Of a DNA stretch of 64,000 bases, positions 1 to 11,647 are shown one piece after another. The translations under genes and the position numbers were made by a program. The stretch comes from Littorina saxatilis (lineage: Eukaryota > Mollusca > Gastropoda > Littorinimorpha > Littorinidae). The notes under the pieces were generated by a model, which searched no databases, was not told the DNA's origin, and worked only from the letters and a program-made list of their open reading frames with translations. The stretch spans positions 17,873,187-17,937,186 of the forward strand of contig NC_090254.1 in the NCBI RefSeq assembly GCF_037325665.1, given 5' to 3'. Each line of letters starts with the position of its first letter. The first letter of the stretch is position 1.

Positions 1-895
1 GTGTGTGTCTGTCTGTGTCTGTGTGTGTGTCTGTGTGTGTCTGTGTGTGTGTGTCTGTGTGTGTCTGTGTGTGTGTGTGTAGAGCGATTCAGACCAAACT
101 ACTGGACCGATTTTTATGACATTTTTCATGAGAGTTCCTGGGTATGATATCCCCAGAATTTATTTTCTTTTTTCCGATAATTGTCTTTGATGACGTCATA
201 TCCGGCTTTTTGTAAAAGTTACACCCTCATTTTTCAATCAAATTGATTGAAATTTTTGTAAAGCAATCTTCGACGAAGGCCGGACTTTGGTATTGCATTT
301 CAGCTTGGTGGCTAAGCAATTAATTAATGACTTTGGTCATTAAAAATCTTTAAAGTGTAATTAAATTTTTTTTTTTATAAAACGATCTAAAATTACGTTC
401 ATCTTATTCTTCATCATTGTCTCATTCCAAAAACATATAAATATGTTATAATCGGATTAAACACAAGCTCTGTAAATTAAAAATATAAAAATTATGATCA
501 AAATTAAATTTCCGAAATCGATTTAAAAACAATTTCATCTTATTCCCTGTCGGTTCCTGATTCCAAAAACATATAGATATGATATGTTTGGATTAAAAAC
601 ACGCTCAGAAAGTTATAACGAAGAGAGGTACAGAAAAGCGTGCTATGCAGCACAGCGAAACCACTACCGCGCTAAACAGGCTTGTCCGTTTCACTGCGTT
701 TTGCACGAGCGGCGAACCACGGTCTTTGTGAAAAAAATGCAGTGCGTTCAGTTTCATTCTGTGAGTTCCACAGCTTGACTAAATGTAGTAATTTCGCCTT
801 ACGCGACTTGTTTTTACTTCCAGTAAAAATCTCGTACGCAATAATGGGATGCGGGCGAAGGGATAATTATGCCAATAAGTGATCTCGCGCACACG
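1..895 (+). repeat. Dispersed MITE-like element, family M1, partial copy
   Basis: The window opens inside a GT-rich run (1-80), followed by a conserved body beginning gagcgattcagacc and ending near 830 with cttgactaaatgt and cgccttacgcgacttg. The same body lies at 6902-7815 (+) and 16316-18145 (-, interrupted). Those copies show the missing left end, which carries tttagtcaag next to its inverse. It has no coding capacity and behaves like a non-autonomous DNA transposon with subterminal inverted repeats. Superfamily not assigned. Confidence 0.75.
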
Positions 896-939
896 AATGT
901 CGCGCAAACCTCCTTCCACCCCTTCCACCACCAAGACTA

Positions 940-1205
940 ACAGGGGACAAGGGAGTACAAATTTCGTACACCTGGCATGGGAAGTTAAATTGCTCGTGTT
1001 GGGGTGAAGTAATTTATTCGTTATTTATTCGTCAGGGGAGTAACATTTTTGTACGAAATGTTTTCTCGGAACTCACCTGTCTTGGGGAGTAATTTTCTCG
1101 TGCAATGGGGGAGTGCTTTTTTCGTAAAGGGAGTAACTTTTTCGTACGAAATGTTTACTCCGGAGTAAAAATCTCGTGGGAGTAATTTTCTCGTGTTACA
1201 CCGGC
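940..1205. repeat. Short-period degenerate repeat (gggagtaa...tcgt units)
   Basis: About seven imperfect units built around gggagtaa, a T-rich stretch and tcgtg or tcgtacgaaatg follow one another, some inverted relative to others (gtacgaaatgtttactcc against ggagtaa...tcgtac). No gene seen. From 1206 to 2040 I see only AT-rich sequence with a short GT/TTTG run at 1425-1515. Confidence 0.55.
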
Positions 1206-2044
1206 ATACTTCATTCATAAGTTTTTTTCACAATGTCTGGGATCTTGTCCTTTTATACTGGGGGAATAATAATGTCTACCAGGGGAGAACGTAAGACTGC
1301 ATATGAAATTTTAAAAGAAGCGTATGGAAGAACAAATTTGCTGCCATAGTTATTTTTTCCCATAAATCAACTTATATAGTAAGCTTTTCAACACGAAATA
1401 TCGCAACACCTCTCTTTTTCATATTGTTGTTTGTTTGTGTGTTTGTTTGTTTGTTTTGTGTGTGTGTGTGTGTGTGTGTTTGTTTGTTTTTTTTGTTTGT
1501 TTGTTTGTTTAATTTTAGTGGTAAATTAGTAGTCAGTTAACCCCAAGAGCATGCAGCCATTTGAACAACCCGAACTTCAAATAATCACTGCACATCGAGG
1601 GAGGATTATGAAAAAAAACAGAAGCTATTACGTGACTTAAGTTCTTTCATTCCGTCTCTACAGTGCAAATGATATCGCCGTCGAGCGCAACATGAAACGC
1701 GGTTCTAACCTTATATCGTGATTCTACATACTTTCGAGTTAATTCTCCTCTCTACCACTTATACTTTATTTCAAATGTTCAGTCCTTTTCATTCCCGCAA
1801 GAGTTGATTTGAATGTTTGGTGTATATCAGTTGTGAAAATCACGCACAGGTATGAATATTTTACTGTAAAAACGTAACAGTGTTTGGTATAATCTTAATT
1901 AATTCCTTGGCTAACTTGAAAACTCATTTGAGGATTAATTAATAAAATACATTTTGAAAAAGGATACTCAAGATGTAAGGTCCTAATTGATTGCAATTCC
2001 CAGATTTGTGCAGGGGGGAGTCGTTACACTACATTGGGGTGTGC

Positions 2045-2400
2045 ACGTTAAAGATCCCGAGATTGACAAAAGGGTCTTTCATGGCAAAATTGTATAGGCA
2101 TAGATAAAAATGTCCACCAAAATACCCGTGTGACTTGGAATAATAGGCCGTGAAAAGTAGGATATGCGCCGAAATGGCTGCGATCTGCTGGCCGATGTGA
2201 ATGCGTGATGTATTGTGTAAAAAAAATCCATCTCACACGGCATAAATAAATCCCTGCGCCTTGAATATGTGCGTGATATAAATTGCATAAAATAAAAATA
2301 AAATAAAATAAAACATCCCTGCGCTTAGAACTGTACCCACGGAATACGCGCAATATAAGCCTCATATTAATTGATTGATTGATTGATTGATTGATTAAAT
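2045..2400 (+). repeat. Retroposon tail-like repeat ending in (attg)n
   Basis: The stretch cgatgtgaatgcgtgat...tctcacacggcat also occurs at 6695-6760. It ends in gcgcaatataagcctcatatt followed by five or six attg repeats. The sister copy ends in gctatataaata plus (att)n. A shared 3' body with different simple-repeat tails is typical of LINE- or SINE-type retroposition. No frame supports a protein. Confidence 0.55.
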
Positions 2401-2564
2401 CGATAAATTGCATGCAAGGCAATGCAGTCTCCAAGGGATTCCAAAACAAAATCCGTTCAATTCTAAATCATAATTTTTTTTAGGAATTAGCAGGGACTTT
2501 CTGGTAAACTATATAACTCAGCAAATCTTTGATTATTCTTTTCCTTTTTTTTCCTAGTCTTTTG

Positions 2565-2747
2565 TGCGCGCGCGCGTGAGTGTATATATATGTGTGTGTT
2601 TGGGGGGGGAGGGTGGTGGGTGGGTGGGTGCAGTGAGTGAGTGTGTGTGTGTGTGTGTGTCACAGTGTGTGTGTCACAGTGTATGTGTGTATGTGTGTGT
2701 GTGTGTGTGACAGTGTGTGTCAGTGTATGTGTGTGTGTGTGCCACAG

Positions 2748-2778
<31 letters not shown>

Positions 2779-3010
2779 CACAGTGTGTGTGTGTGTGTGT
2801 GTATGTGTGTGTGTGTCACGGTGTGTGTGTGCGTGTGTGGGTGTCACAGTGTGTGTGTGTGTGTCACAGTAGTGTGTGTGTGTGTCACAGTGTGTGTGTG
2901 TGTGTGTCACAGTGTGTATGTGTGTGTGTGTCACAGTGTGTGTGTGTGTGTCACACGGTGTGTGTGTGTGTGTCACAGTGTGTGTGTCACAGTGTGTGTG
3001 TGTGTGTGCG
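2565..3010. repeat. GT-rich microsatellite with recurring cacagtgt interruptions
   Basis: Long (gt)n is broken at irregular spacing by cacagtgt and gtatgt. Every open frame here is low-complexity Cys-Val or Thr-His and is not a gene. From 3011 to 4120 I see no gene. Confidence 0.9.
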
Positions 3011-4119
3011 ATTGTTCTGGTGTTGATCTTGCTGTTGGTTTTGGTCGGTTTTCTTTACTGGGCGTTTGTTTTTGTTTTGTATTTGAAAGGGGGAGGGGGG
3101 CAGCTAGTATTATTTCACATACTGTCAGTACGGTATGCATAATTATGACCCAAAAAGGGTTAGCCAGGGTCAAAGGCCAAGAGTTGACGCAGTATGTATG
3201 TTGTTTCGAGGCGTCAAACCGTACGTCATATTCACGGGATCCGGCAGTGTCATAGTGTCATGTGTAAGTGTGTAGACAGAAAGAAGTAGCTTCCTTCAGC
3301 TTACGAGTCTTTTCGCCTTCTAGCGCGTAACTGACCTCATACATCAGGGTCGGGGCCAAGAGGTCAGAGGTAACGTGTATTCCTGCACGCGCCGAATAGA
3401 GATCACAATTGCTATTGTGTTGAAAAATCATGATGGCCTGTTCAATAAGAACAAAATACTCTACCTTCTTTTTACATTTAGTCAAGTTTTTTTCTCTCTG
3501 TTTGTTTTTGTTGTTGTTGTTTTTAGGTGGGGAGAGGGGTGGTGTTTAGTTTTTATGCCGTAGGGATTACCGTTCTCAGAATTATAGTTCTCCGACAAGG
3601 GCGAACACCTTGCGTCCGTGTATGAGGGTGTCGGGGGTGGAAGGGTCTTCTGGTGAGTAGGCAGAGGGGTTGTTAGTAAATACAGTAAGCCATTGAAAAG
3701 AAATATTCGATAAACAAAAACATATAACAAATACCAAGTAGAAATTCACAGAAGAACGTACGCAAACATCGACTTAACACACAGACACAGCCATAGACAG
3801 AGACACACACAAGCAGACACACACACTCACACACACACTCAGGGCTCCCCATAGAGCGCGTCCCTGCGTCCTATGCGCACTAGAAGCCGAAAACACGTAC
3901 TAGAAATGTGTGGAGAGGGTCCCGGGACGCACTGGAATTTCAAAGAGGGGGTCCTGGGACGCACTAGATTCCCTTTATCGTGCGTACCGTACATACTATT
4001 TTCAGACTGCAATCGTCAGCTATTACGTACTTAAAATACAGCTTTCAGATTTTCAAGCAAGCACCGATGTCAATTTCACGCGAAGGAAATCAGAAAGGAG
4101 GTTGAAACCGATGCAACAA

Positions 4120-4120
<1 letters not shown>

Positions 4121-4172
<52 letters not shown>

Positions 4173-4374
4173 ATGTCCTCCTAGAATATGTCGATGATAA
4201 AGACACTTCACAGTAAACTATGCGTGACCACAATGTTTTATGAGTACAACGGGACTTTTCGGCTTTTGGACCCTTGGGACCATCTACAAGTCTGCAGTGG
4301 GGGTCCATGGACCCTCTAGGAACTGAAAGTGGGGTCCCGGGACCCTCTAGGAGGGGCCTGCACACACACACACA

Positions 4375-4405
<31 letters not shown>

Positions 4406-4426
4406 CACACCACACACACACACACA

Positions 4427-4457
<31 letters not shown>

Positions 4458-4474
4458 CACACCACACACACACA

Positions 4475-4545
<71 letters not shown>
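4121..4545. repeat. GT run and interrupted CA microsatellite
   Basis: A (gt)n of about 48 bases (4121-4170) is followed by a (ca)n array at 4361-4545 interrupted several times by an extra c. The 190 bases between them, and 3840-3985, contain several near-repeats of gggtcccgggac and gaccctctagga. No gene. The stretch 4546-5340 also lacks a recognisable gene; it holds a (caa)n at 5157-5182 and a (ca)n at 5196-5218. Confidence 0.85.
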
Positions 4546-4546
<1 letters not shown>

Positions 4547-5342
4547 TCCTTTCACACATTACTTTTATTTTTAAAGACGGATGAGTGCGGGCAAATTCGC
4601 CACAAGACTTTCAAAAGTTCCACACATAGTATCTCTGGACAAGCTTTTTGATCGATGGTGATTCCAAAAGTTTGGGATTTTTAATTTTCGCCGTCCAATC
4701 CCGGTCATTCAGTATCCCTGCAAACCGTATCTGTGAACTTTGCCTGCTGGTGCCATGGCATAACGTCATGGAAATCAGTCCCAGCAAACCCAATTTACCG
4801 GCCATCAGCTGTTGGAAATGTGACCATAAGACGACTAACAAGCGGATTTTCTGGTGACCAAGGTCAAGTTTACAGTTCTTGAAGACCATGGGTGGCAGTG
4901 TATGGTTTGCGGTCAATACATTAGTAATTAGCAGTTTATTAAGCGTCAGAATGGTCCCCTCGAACGTTATTAAGACCGGAGTTTGTAAGTGGCAGTCGAA
5001 GAGGGGTGAGTCACCCTTGCTCACTGTTGTGTCTGTTTTCAACTCTCCGTGCTTCATATTTTCTGATTTTTATTTTTTATTTAAGAAAACAATTACACCG
5101 GGTTTTTTTTTTACTCAATTCTTGATTTCTTACTCCTATTTTGTGAAACTTATTAGTAACAACAACAACAACAACAACAACAAAATTGTTTTTAAAACAC
5201 ACACACACACACACACAACCTTGTTGCGAAATTGTCCTTCAGATTTATTTCTTGTTGACAATCCCCATCCCGCCGACGTCTTTATATCTTTATTGGGCTC
5301 GTGTCCTATTTGTACGGCGCGTGTCAACTCTTTTCAGTAGAA

Positions 5343-5513
5343 ACATGTAACTGGCGAGTAAAATGTTTCATCTACTCGCCAAATGCAAGTAAAGTTGCTG
5401 AAAGAAATTGTTGGTTTGGCAAGTAAAAGCCGGATTGCTCTCTGGCTTGTACATTTTTAGAATCACTAGCCAAAGGCGAGTACACCATTTGTTGGACTTT
5501 CAGGGCTGCCAAT
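5343..5513 (+). repeat. Dispersed repeat R2 (tactcgcca family)
   Basis: The same sequence, beginning with a ggcgagtaaaatg-like motif and ending ggactttcagggct, is found at about 23680-23868 and 34806-34995. Internal conserved words are catctactcgccaaatg and aatcactagcca. It is non-coding. The copies at 23.7 and 34.8 kb sit inside the ISL2EU-like element, so this family inserted there afterwards. Confidence 0.65.
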
Positions 5514-5854
5514 CATCATGTTTGGTATCTTGCACGATTATTTTCAAAACCATGAATGAAGCAGATCTCAACAGTACTTTAGCTGGCTATTCAAAAATGG
5601 GTATTGGTACACAATTGACGACTTTACACTCGTGTAGCCTAGTCAGGTCATCTTGTCTAAATTATAGTTCAGCTGTGGTATCGCAATAATGCAGGACACA
5701 TAACGAAGATTTTAAAAGCACATTTATTCCTTTCCGTGTCATCATTTTGTGTTGTTGTTGATGAATGAATTTCTTAACGGACACTAGTGTCAATCCATGA
5801 AATAAATTCATGAAAGAATTCCCGCTTTGCGCAAGAAGCAGTCAGGAGGAGGAT

Positions 5855-6615
5855 TTTTTTGGCTCACGTAAGTGTAGCCTATGCGATGCTAAACTTTGTC
5901 TGTCTGTGCGAGTGTATGTGTGTGTGTGATAGAAACTTTAACATTTGACTAAACACCGAAATACTAATTTTACCTGGTTATTATCCAAGCAACAGCTTCA
6001 AAATATTGAAGCAATGATCAACATTTCGTCGGCACGTATGTAGTTAAAGTGTGTATCCAAAGAAAACGGGTGGTGGTTTTTTTTGGGGGGGGGGGGTAAA
6101 AACAGGTGACTGGTTTGTGTCGTGTGTGGTATGTAGACCAGGTCAGGGGTCAAGGTTAGGTCAGATCGCGTGAAGGATTGTGGTATAGATACAGTTATCA
6201 CCGAGCTGCAGTTCGCCGATTCGGAGAAGACGATTTCACATTGTTCGGTTTCGTAGCTCCAGAAGAATAGATAAAGAAGATACCAAAGGAGATTTCCTAC
6301 AGGTTAATCTGCACAGCGTGTTCCCAGTGTCTGCGCGAGGAAGCGCTGTCGAAATCTGCACAGCGTGTTTCCAGTCGGTCTGCGCGAGGAAGCGCTGTCG
6401 AAAGCGCAGTGTCGATCTGGCAGTCGTGTCCCCGTAAGTAGGCCTAGGCTACACTGAGACAGACAGATCTAGATCTAGTGTCTCGCACTCTTGCACCGTG
6501 TCACCTAGCTTACTGTGTATGTGTGTGTATGTGTGACGGAGTGATTGAGTTTGTGTTACTGTTTGTCGATTTCTCAAGTTACGTGAGCCTTGAAGGCTTC
6601 GCCTCTTGTTTTGTA
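5855..6615 (+). repeat. Foldback-type dispersed repeat R3, copy 1
   Basis: One end reads ggctcacgtaagtgtagcc and the other ttacgtgagccttgaaggc, so the outer ggctcacgtaa is inverted at the two ends. Shorter pieces of the same family lie on the other strand at 63180-63690, including the tctagatctag palindrome, the gagtgattgagtttgtgt word and the gaggctacacttacg end. No coding frame. Confidence 0.6.
6307..6402 (+). repeat. Tandem duplication, two units of about 48 bp
   Basis: Two adjacent units share ctgcacagcgtgtt and gcgcgaggaagcgctgtcga. They differ by a few bases and a short insertion. They lie within the R3 repeat. Confidence 0.8.
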
Positions 6616-6639
6616 TGTGTCTAAGGGAATGGTCTTATT

Positions 6640-6815
6640 CTATGTAAAAAGCCGGGCCAGATATAAGGTATTGAAAGGTGGATGCAGCGCCTATAGGCTG
6701 TTGATGTGAATGCGTGATACATTGCGTAACAAATTCCATCTCACACGGCATACGCGCTTAGTTGAACTTCGGATAAGGCGCTATATAAATACCCGTTATT
6801 ATTATTATTATAATG
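6640..6815 (+). repeat. Retroposon tail with (att)n 3' end
   Basis: The body is shared with 2190-2240 (gatgtgaatgcgtgat, tctcacacggcata). It ends ggcgctatataaataccc followed by (att)n, a 3' end common to mollusc LINE and SINE families. Family not assigned. Confidence 0.6.
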
Positions 6816-6901
6816 AGTCGTACAGTTTTTTACGGGAAGAACCATGGTTGTGCCTTTAACTTCGTAGTTCTAAGCATTTGGAAGTGTGTATCTTTCTTTT
6901 T

Positions 6902-6972
6902 TTTACATTTAGTCAAGTTATGACTAAATGTTTTAACATCGAGGGGGGAATCGAGACGAGGGTCGTGGTGTA

Positions 6973-7060
<88 letters not shown>

Positions 7061-7815
7061 GATTCAGACTAAACTACTGGACCGATCTTTATAAAATTAG
7101 ACATGAGAGTTCCTGGGTATGAAATCCCCATACGTTTTTTTCATTTTTTTGATAAATGTCTTTGATGACGTCATATCCGGCTTTTCGTGAAAGTGAAGGC
7201 GGCACTGTCACGCCCTCATTTTTCAACCAAATTGGTTGAAATTTTGGTCAAGTAATCTTCGACGAAGCCCGGACTTCGGTATTGCATTTCAGCTTGGTGG
7301 CTTAAAAATTAATTAATGACTTTGGTCATTAAAAATCTGAAAATTGTAAAAAAAAATTAAAATTTATAAAACGATCCAAATTTACGTTTATCTTATTCTC
7401 CATCATTTGCTGATTCCAAAAACATATAAATATGTTATATTCGGATTAAAAACAAGCTCTGAAAATTAAATATATAAAAATTATTATCAAATTTTGTTTT
7501 TCGAAATCAATTTAAAAACACTTTCATCTTATTCCTTGTCGGTTCCTGATTCCAAAAACATATAGATATGATATGTTTGGATTAAAAACACGCTCAGAAA
7601 GTTAAAACGAAGAGAGGTACAGAAAAGCGTGCTATCATTCTCAGCGCAACTACTACCCCGCTCTTCTTGTCAATTTCACTGCCTTTGCCGTGAGCAGTGG
7701 ACTGACGATGCTACGAGTATACAGTCTTGCTGCGTTGCATTGCGTTCAGTTTCATTCTGTGAGTTTGACAGCTACTTGACTAAATGTTGTATTTTCGCCT
7801 TACGCGACTTGTTCT
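6902..7815 (+). repeat. MITE-like element, family M1, complete copy
   Basis: The left end is acatttagtcaagttatgac and the right end cttgactaaatgttg plus cgccttacgcgacttg. The ends share an inverted tttagtcaag. Inside is a (gt)n of about 75 bases and then the conserved body seen at 80-830. This copy shows the full extent of the family, about 0.9 kb. No protein is encoded. Confidence 0.75.
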
Positions 7816-8180
7816 TTCTTTGTTTGGTGTTTAACGTCGTTTTCAACCACGAAGGTTATATCGCGACGGGGAAAGGGGGGAGATGGGATAGAGCCACTTG
7901 TTAATTGTTTCTTGTTCACAAAAGCACTAATCAAAAAATTTGCTCCAGGGGCTTGCAACGTAGTACAATATATGACCTTACTGGGTGAATGCAAGTTTCC
8001 AGTACAAAGGACTTAACATTTCTTACATACTGCTTGACTAAAATCTTTACAAACATTGACTATATTCTATACAAGAAACACTTAACAAGGGTAAAAGGAG
8101 AAACAGAATCCGTTAGTCGCCTCTTACGACATGCTGGGGAGCATCGGGTAAATTCTTCCCCCTAACCCGCGGAGGGTGGA
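7816..8180 (-). repeat. SINE-like retroposon, family SA
   Basis: The T-rich left edge followed by tttggtgtttaacgtcg is the reverse complement of an A-rich tail. The opposite end contains gacatgctggggagcat and ccctaacccgcgg. Related copies lie at 47602-48457 (interrupted) and 49008-49091 (5'-truncated), both with target-site duplications, so retroposition is supported. The short tttggtgtttaacgtcg end also invades the minisatellite near 54780. No open frame. Confidence 0.7.
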
Positions 8181-8532
8181 AGTGTGTATCACACAACCTT
8201 ATTAACATTGACAATTCAGTCAAGACCCAGGAAACTAGAGAGTTGTGTACAAATACACTGTAAACAATCATTTCATTTCATATTTTGTTATGCACAATTT
8301 TGATATAATTATTTAAATTATTGCGCCTTTACTTCACTAAGGGAAATGAATATTCCATTTTACAAGGCTTAAAAGAACAGCTACCGACTCCGAAAGGAAT
8401 AAAATAAAATAGAACATTTTTATTTTTGTATTTGTCTCACAAAATATATGGCACAGAGAATTGGATCACATCTAGAAAACACGCTTCAGTTACAAGCGAA
8501 CACGCTCGAAAACATGCGGACAATACAGTTTG

Positions 8533-8848
8533 CAGGGCCGGACCCAGGGGGGGGGGGGGGGGGTTCCAGGGGTTCCGGAACCCCACCCCTGGAAAAAGCA
8601 TGTACCTTGCTTTGACTTTTACTAGTTTTAGCACCAAAACAATGCTGCTCTTAACCCTCAAAACAAGGCCCAGAATGCACCAGATTGCACAGATTTTAAC
8701 CGTTTTTCAAAAATTTTTCGGGGGAGCATGCCCCCGGACCCCCCTAGTTCGCGCGCCTGCTTTGCCACTTCGCTGATTTGCCCCCCCCCCCCCAAAAAGG
8801 AGGAACCCCCCCCCCCCCCCCCCTTACAACTCAGTTGGTCCGGCCCTG
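8533..8848. repeat. hAT-like MITE with cagggccggac inverted ends
   Basis: The ends are cagggccggaccc and ggtccggccctg, flanked by the 5-bp duplication gtttg (8528-8532 and 8849-8853). Long G and C runs and a cggaccccc segment fill the middle. A related but longer element sits at 14369-14772. CAGGG ends with short duplications suggest hAT kin, which is inference. Confidence 0.75.
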
Positions 8849-9230
8849 GTTTGTGCATGTATGGCGTCAGCGAAAGAGGTATAGTGACTGGAAAATCAGG
8901 GACTGGAGTCTTGTCGGTAACTGCAGATCTTTAGCTTTAATTTCGATGGAGGGACTACTGAGACGCGTTGAGATGGATTAAGTCGTGACACGTGACAGTT
9001 GGCGCGAGCGCCTGAGACTACCAACTTGAAGACTTTAATTAACACTTCGCGAGTCTCCACGTCGACTTAGTACACCTTTGAAGGATAAGGCACAATTGAA
9101 ATGAAACAGCTCGATTTTTATCGCTGAGAGGGCTGTTCAATAGGTACCGGTACTTTTTCTCCGGCCGGGTTACTCACGGAGGTGGACCGATTTTTTCTCG
9201 GATTTTAAATTCATCAACAGACCTGAACGA

Positions 9231-9232
<2 letters not shown>

Positions 9233-9276
<44 letters not shown>
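9233..9276. repeat. (CT)n microsatellite, copy A
   Basis: About 21 CT units. The same locus in copy B (15479-15559) has about 40 units, so the two copies differ strongly in repeat length, as alleles often do. Confidence 0.95.
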
Positions 9277-9280
<4 letters not shown>

Positions 9281-9794
9281 CGATCTATTGAAGCTGCTAT
9301 GAATGACAACTTCAGTTTTGTCTGTAATGAAAAGTTACATAAACTTTACGCATTCTTGTTTTAACTCCATTGAAACAGTGCAAGAAAACAACAAAAATCG
9401 GACGCTAATATTGTCCATACCTCAGCAGTTTACCCGTTCAGCGTTCTGGAATTCATTCCGACTGTCTGAACGGCTAGAAGACCCCTTTAAAAGTCATCAA
9501 CTGACGTCTGCTCCCATCAGTACCCACAACTCCTTTCCAGTCATCGAATCGATACAGGGGAGCCAACCGCTCAGCGAAGCCAACCCGGACCGCAAATTGA
9601 CTTAATTATGCCCCTTTGCGGAATCACAGCAACGCAAACCGATTGTTAAATCGAATTGTGGAGGCTTTGATGGACAGGCGGGGATCAATATTGACTGTGC
9701 TCCGATAGTTTGCACCAGGAAAAAAAGTGGAAGTAGGTACAGAAACTGACCACTGATACGTACTCCAACATGTAGCGATACGACAGTAGTGATA

Positions 9795-10083
9795 AAAATA
9801 AAAAATAAACGCTCGCGCTGGACCCGAGTACTCTTCAGACTGGCTCGCTCAATAAATATAAATGTTTGGAATGTCTGTGGTGTGAATGTTGGTTTCTGAC
9901 CAGAAATGCAGATCTATCTCTGGCCGATTCATAGATTCAGCCTACAAACTGCGACCTCATCTGTGATCAACTTTTGAACGAACTGCGCCCTGTAGTTTCC
10001 CAGCAATAAGTGGAGAAAGACACACACACAGACAGACACACAATTAAAGTCTGCTGAGCCCAAGTACTAGCGTACTCGGGGAT
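9795..10083. mobile_element. Insertion present only in copy A
   Basis: Copy B reads straight across this site near 16085. In copy A about 290 bases are present, with gataaa repeated at both edges. The segment carries cccgagtactc near one end and gtactcgggg near the other, a loose inverted pair. Probably a short non-autonomous element, family unknown. Confidence 0.55.
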
Positions 10084-11647
10084 AAAGATCTGATATGAGG
10101 TCCATGGGTGTATATAGAGTTAAGACAATTTCATCAACAAGAATGAAAAGAAAATGAAATCTGGCATTTTCTCTGCCTTACTACATTAGTCCCACTTTTA
10201 AATGTTGCTTTGGTATTGGCAGATTAATATTGATTGTGCTCCGATTGACAGTGTTTCTGACCAAAAATAATTATATACACACATACCAGTAAACTCCGGG
10301 TTCCTGTACAGACTATACCAAAAAAAAGCCATACAAAATTCGCCGATAATTCTGTTATATAATTTGAAAGGGCTCATTTGACCCAGAAGGTTTTGGTCAA
10401 CAATACAAGATACAATTAGACATGTGTGGCTCACGCACAGACACACGGTCAGTTTGTATCACATCACACACACATATTATTTATTACCAATCCGACCAAC
10501 CCAGCTGTTTCTGTGCCTTCCCCTCAGTTAATTTCCTTTTACTTTTGACTGTGCAGAAACAGGCTCGGTCTTGGGGAGGGGAGGGGGGGGGGGGGGGGTT
10601 AGTGGCAGATAGAAGTCAACGATCTCGAGATAGACATCGATCATTGTCTTACCATAACCCGATATGATTTGTTCGCTTGTCAGACCCCTCTAGCTGCACG
10701 ATGATTGGAGTGCTGTGGGGTGGGAGAGCCACGGTGAGGCCGGGGTGAGGGTGAGATGTACTCGTATCAGCGATTTGTGCCTAATTACTTAAAACAGCCG
10801 GGAACCAACACAACAAACATACTACACTGAAACAAACCGTGAAGAACCACACACTGACAAATCCCCAAACTACACAGAAATGTATGTAAAATTGTGTGTC
10901 TGTGGAACATATTCCAGGCTTACTAAATGCTTGCTAGAATGTGAATCGTTTTGTTTTATCTGTGTGGGTTTCTTTGTTGTTGTTGTTTGTGTGTGTTCAG
11001 TCCCCCCCCCCCCCCCCCCCCCCTTCCTTCCTTGTCTTTCTTTCTTTCTTTTTTCTTATTCATTAATTCATTTATTTATACCCCAATTTTCGTAACAAAG
11101 GAGTGTCTTTGTACTTGAAAGGTTTTATGGACCTTCGATTTTTCTCTAAACTCACCGTGGAAACTGCAGTTATTAGCCGGTCAGTCTCCTTTCGTTTCCG
11201 TCGTCTGTTTTGCGCTGAGAGTTACCTCCCCGAAAAGGAATAGTCACTCTGCCTAACCCAAAGCCAAAAGCAAAGCATGGTTGGCTAGAGAAGCTTCTCT
11301 TGTGTATTCCGCTTCTTTTGTTTGAGTTCATCCCTTGCTTCAAATTGATTCTGAAGAGTTTTCAAGGGGATGCGACCTTGGGACGGTTTTGTGTAGCAAC
11401 TAATTTGTTAAATTTGATCGTTCTCTGCAAACGAAATGTGACCGCGAAGTCCACCTTGAAATGCAGACGATTTTTTTTCGGTTTTGCAACATTTTAGGCA
11501 ATACACGAACGATGTCTCACAAGATAAACTTGGAAAAATGAACCTCTGAATCTGACTTAAACTAGTTTCAGTTTCTTGTTCTACCCCATCTTTGTCATTC
11601 TGACTTGAGTTCCATTGATTCAGTGAAAATTAGAATTAATTACAGAG

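Noticed and set aside
2637-3255. Long Cys-Val open frames over the GT-rich run
   Set aside because: They are translations of (gt)n; all frames on both strands stay open through such repeats. The same applies at 4171-4574, 17182-17559 and 63199-63482.
4611-5057. 148-codon minus-strand open frame
   Set aside because: No recognisable domain, no splice or codon support, and it lies between microsatellites. Chance is the simplest explanation.
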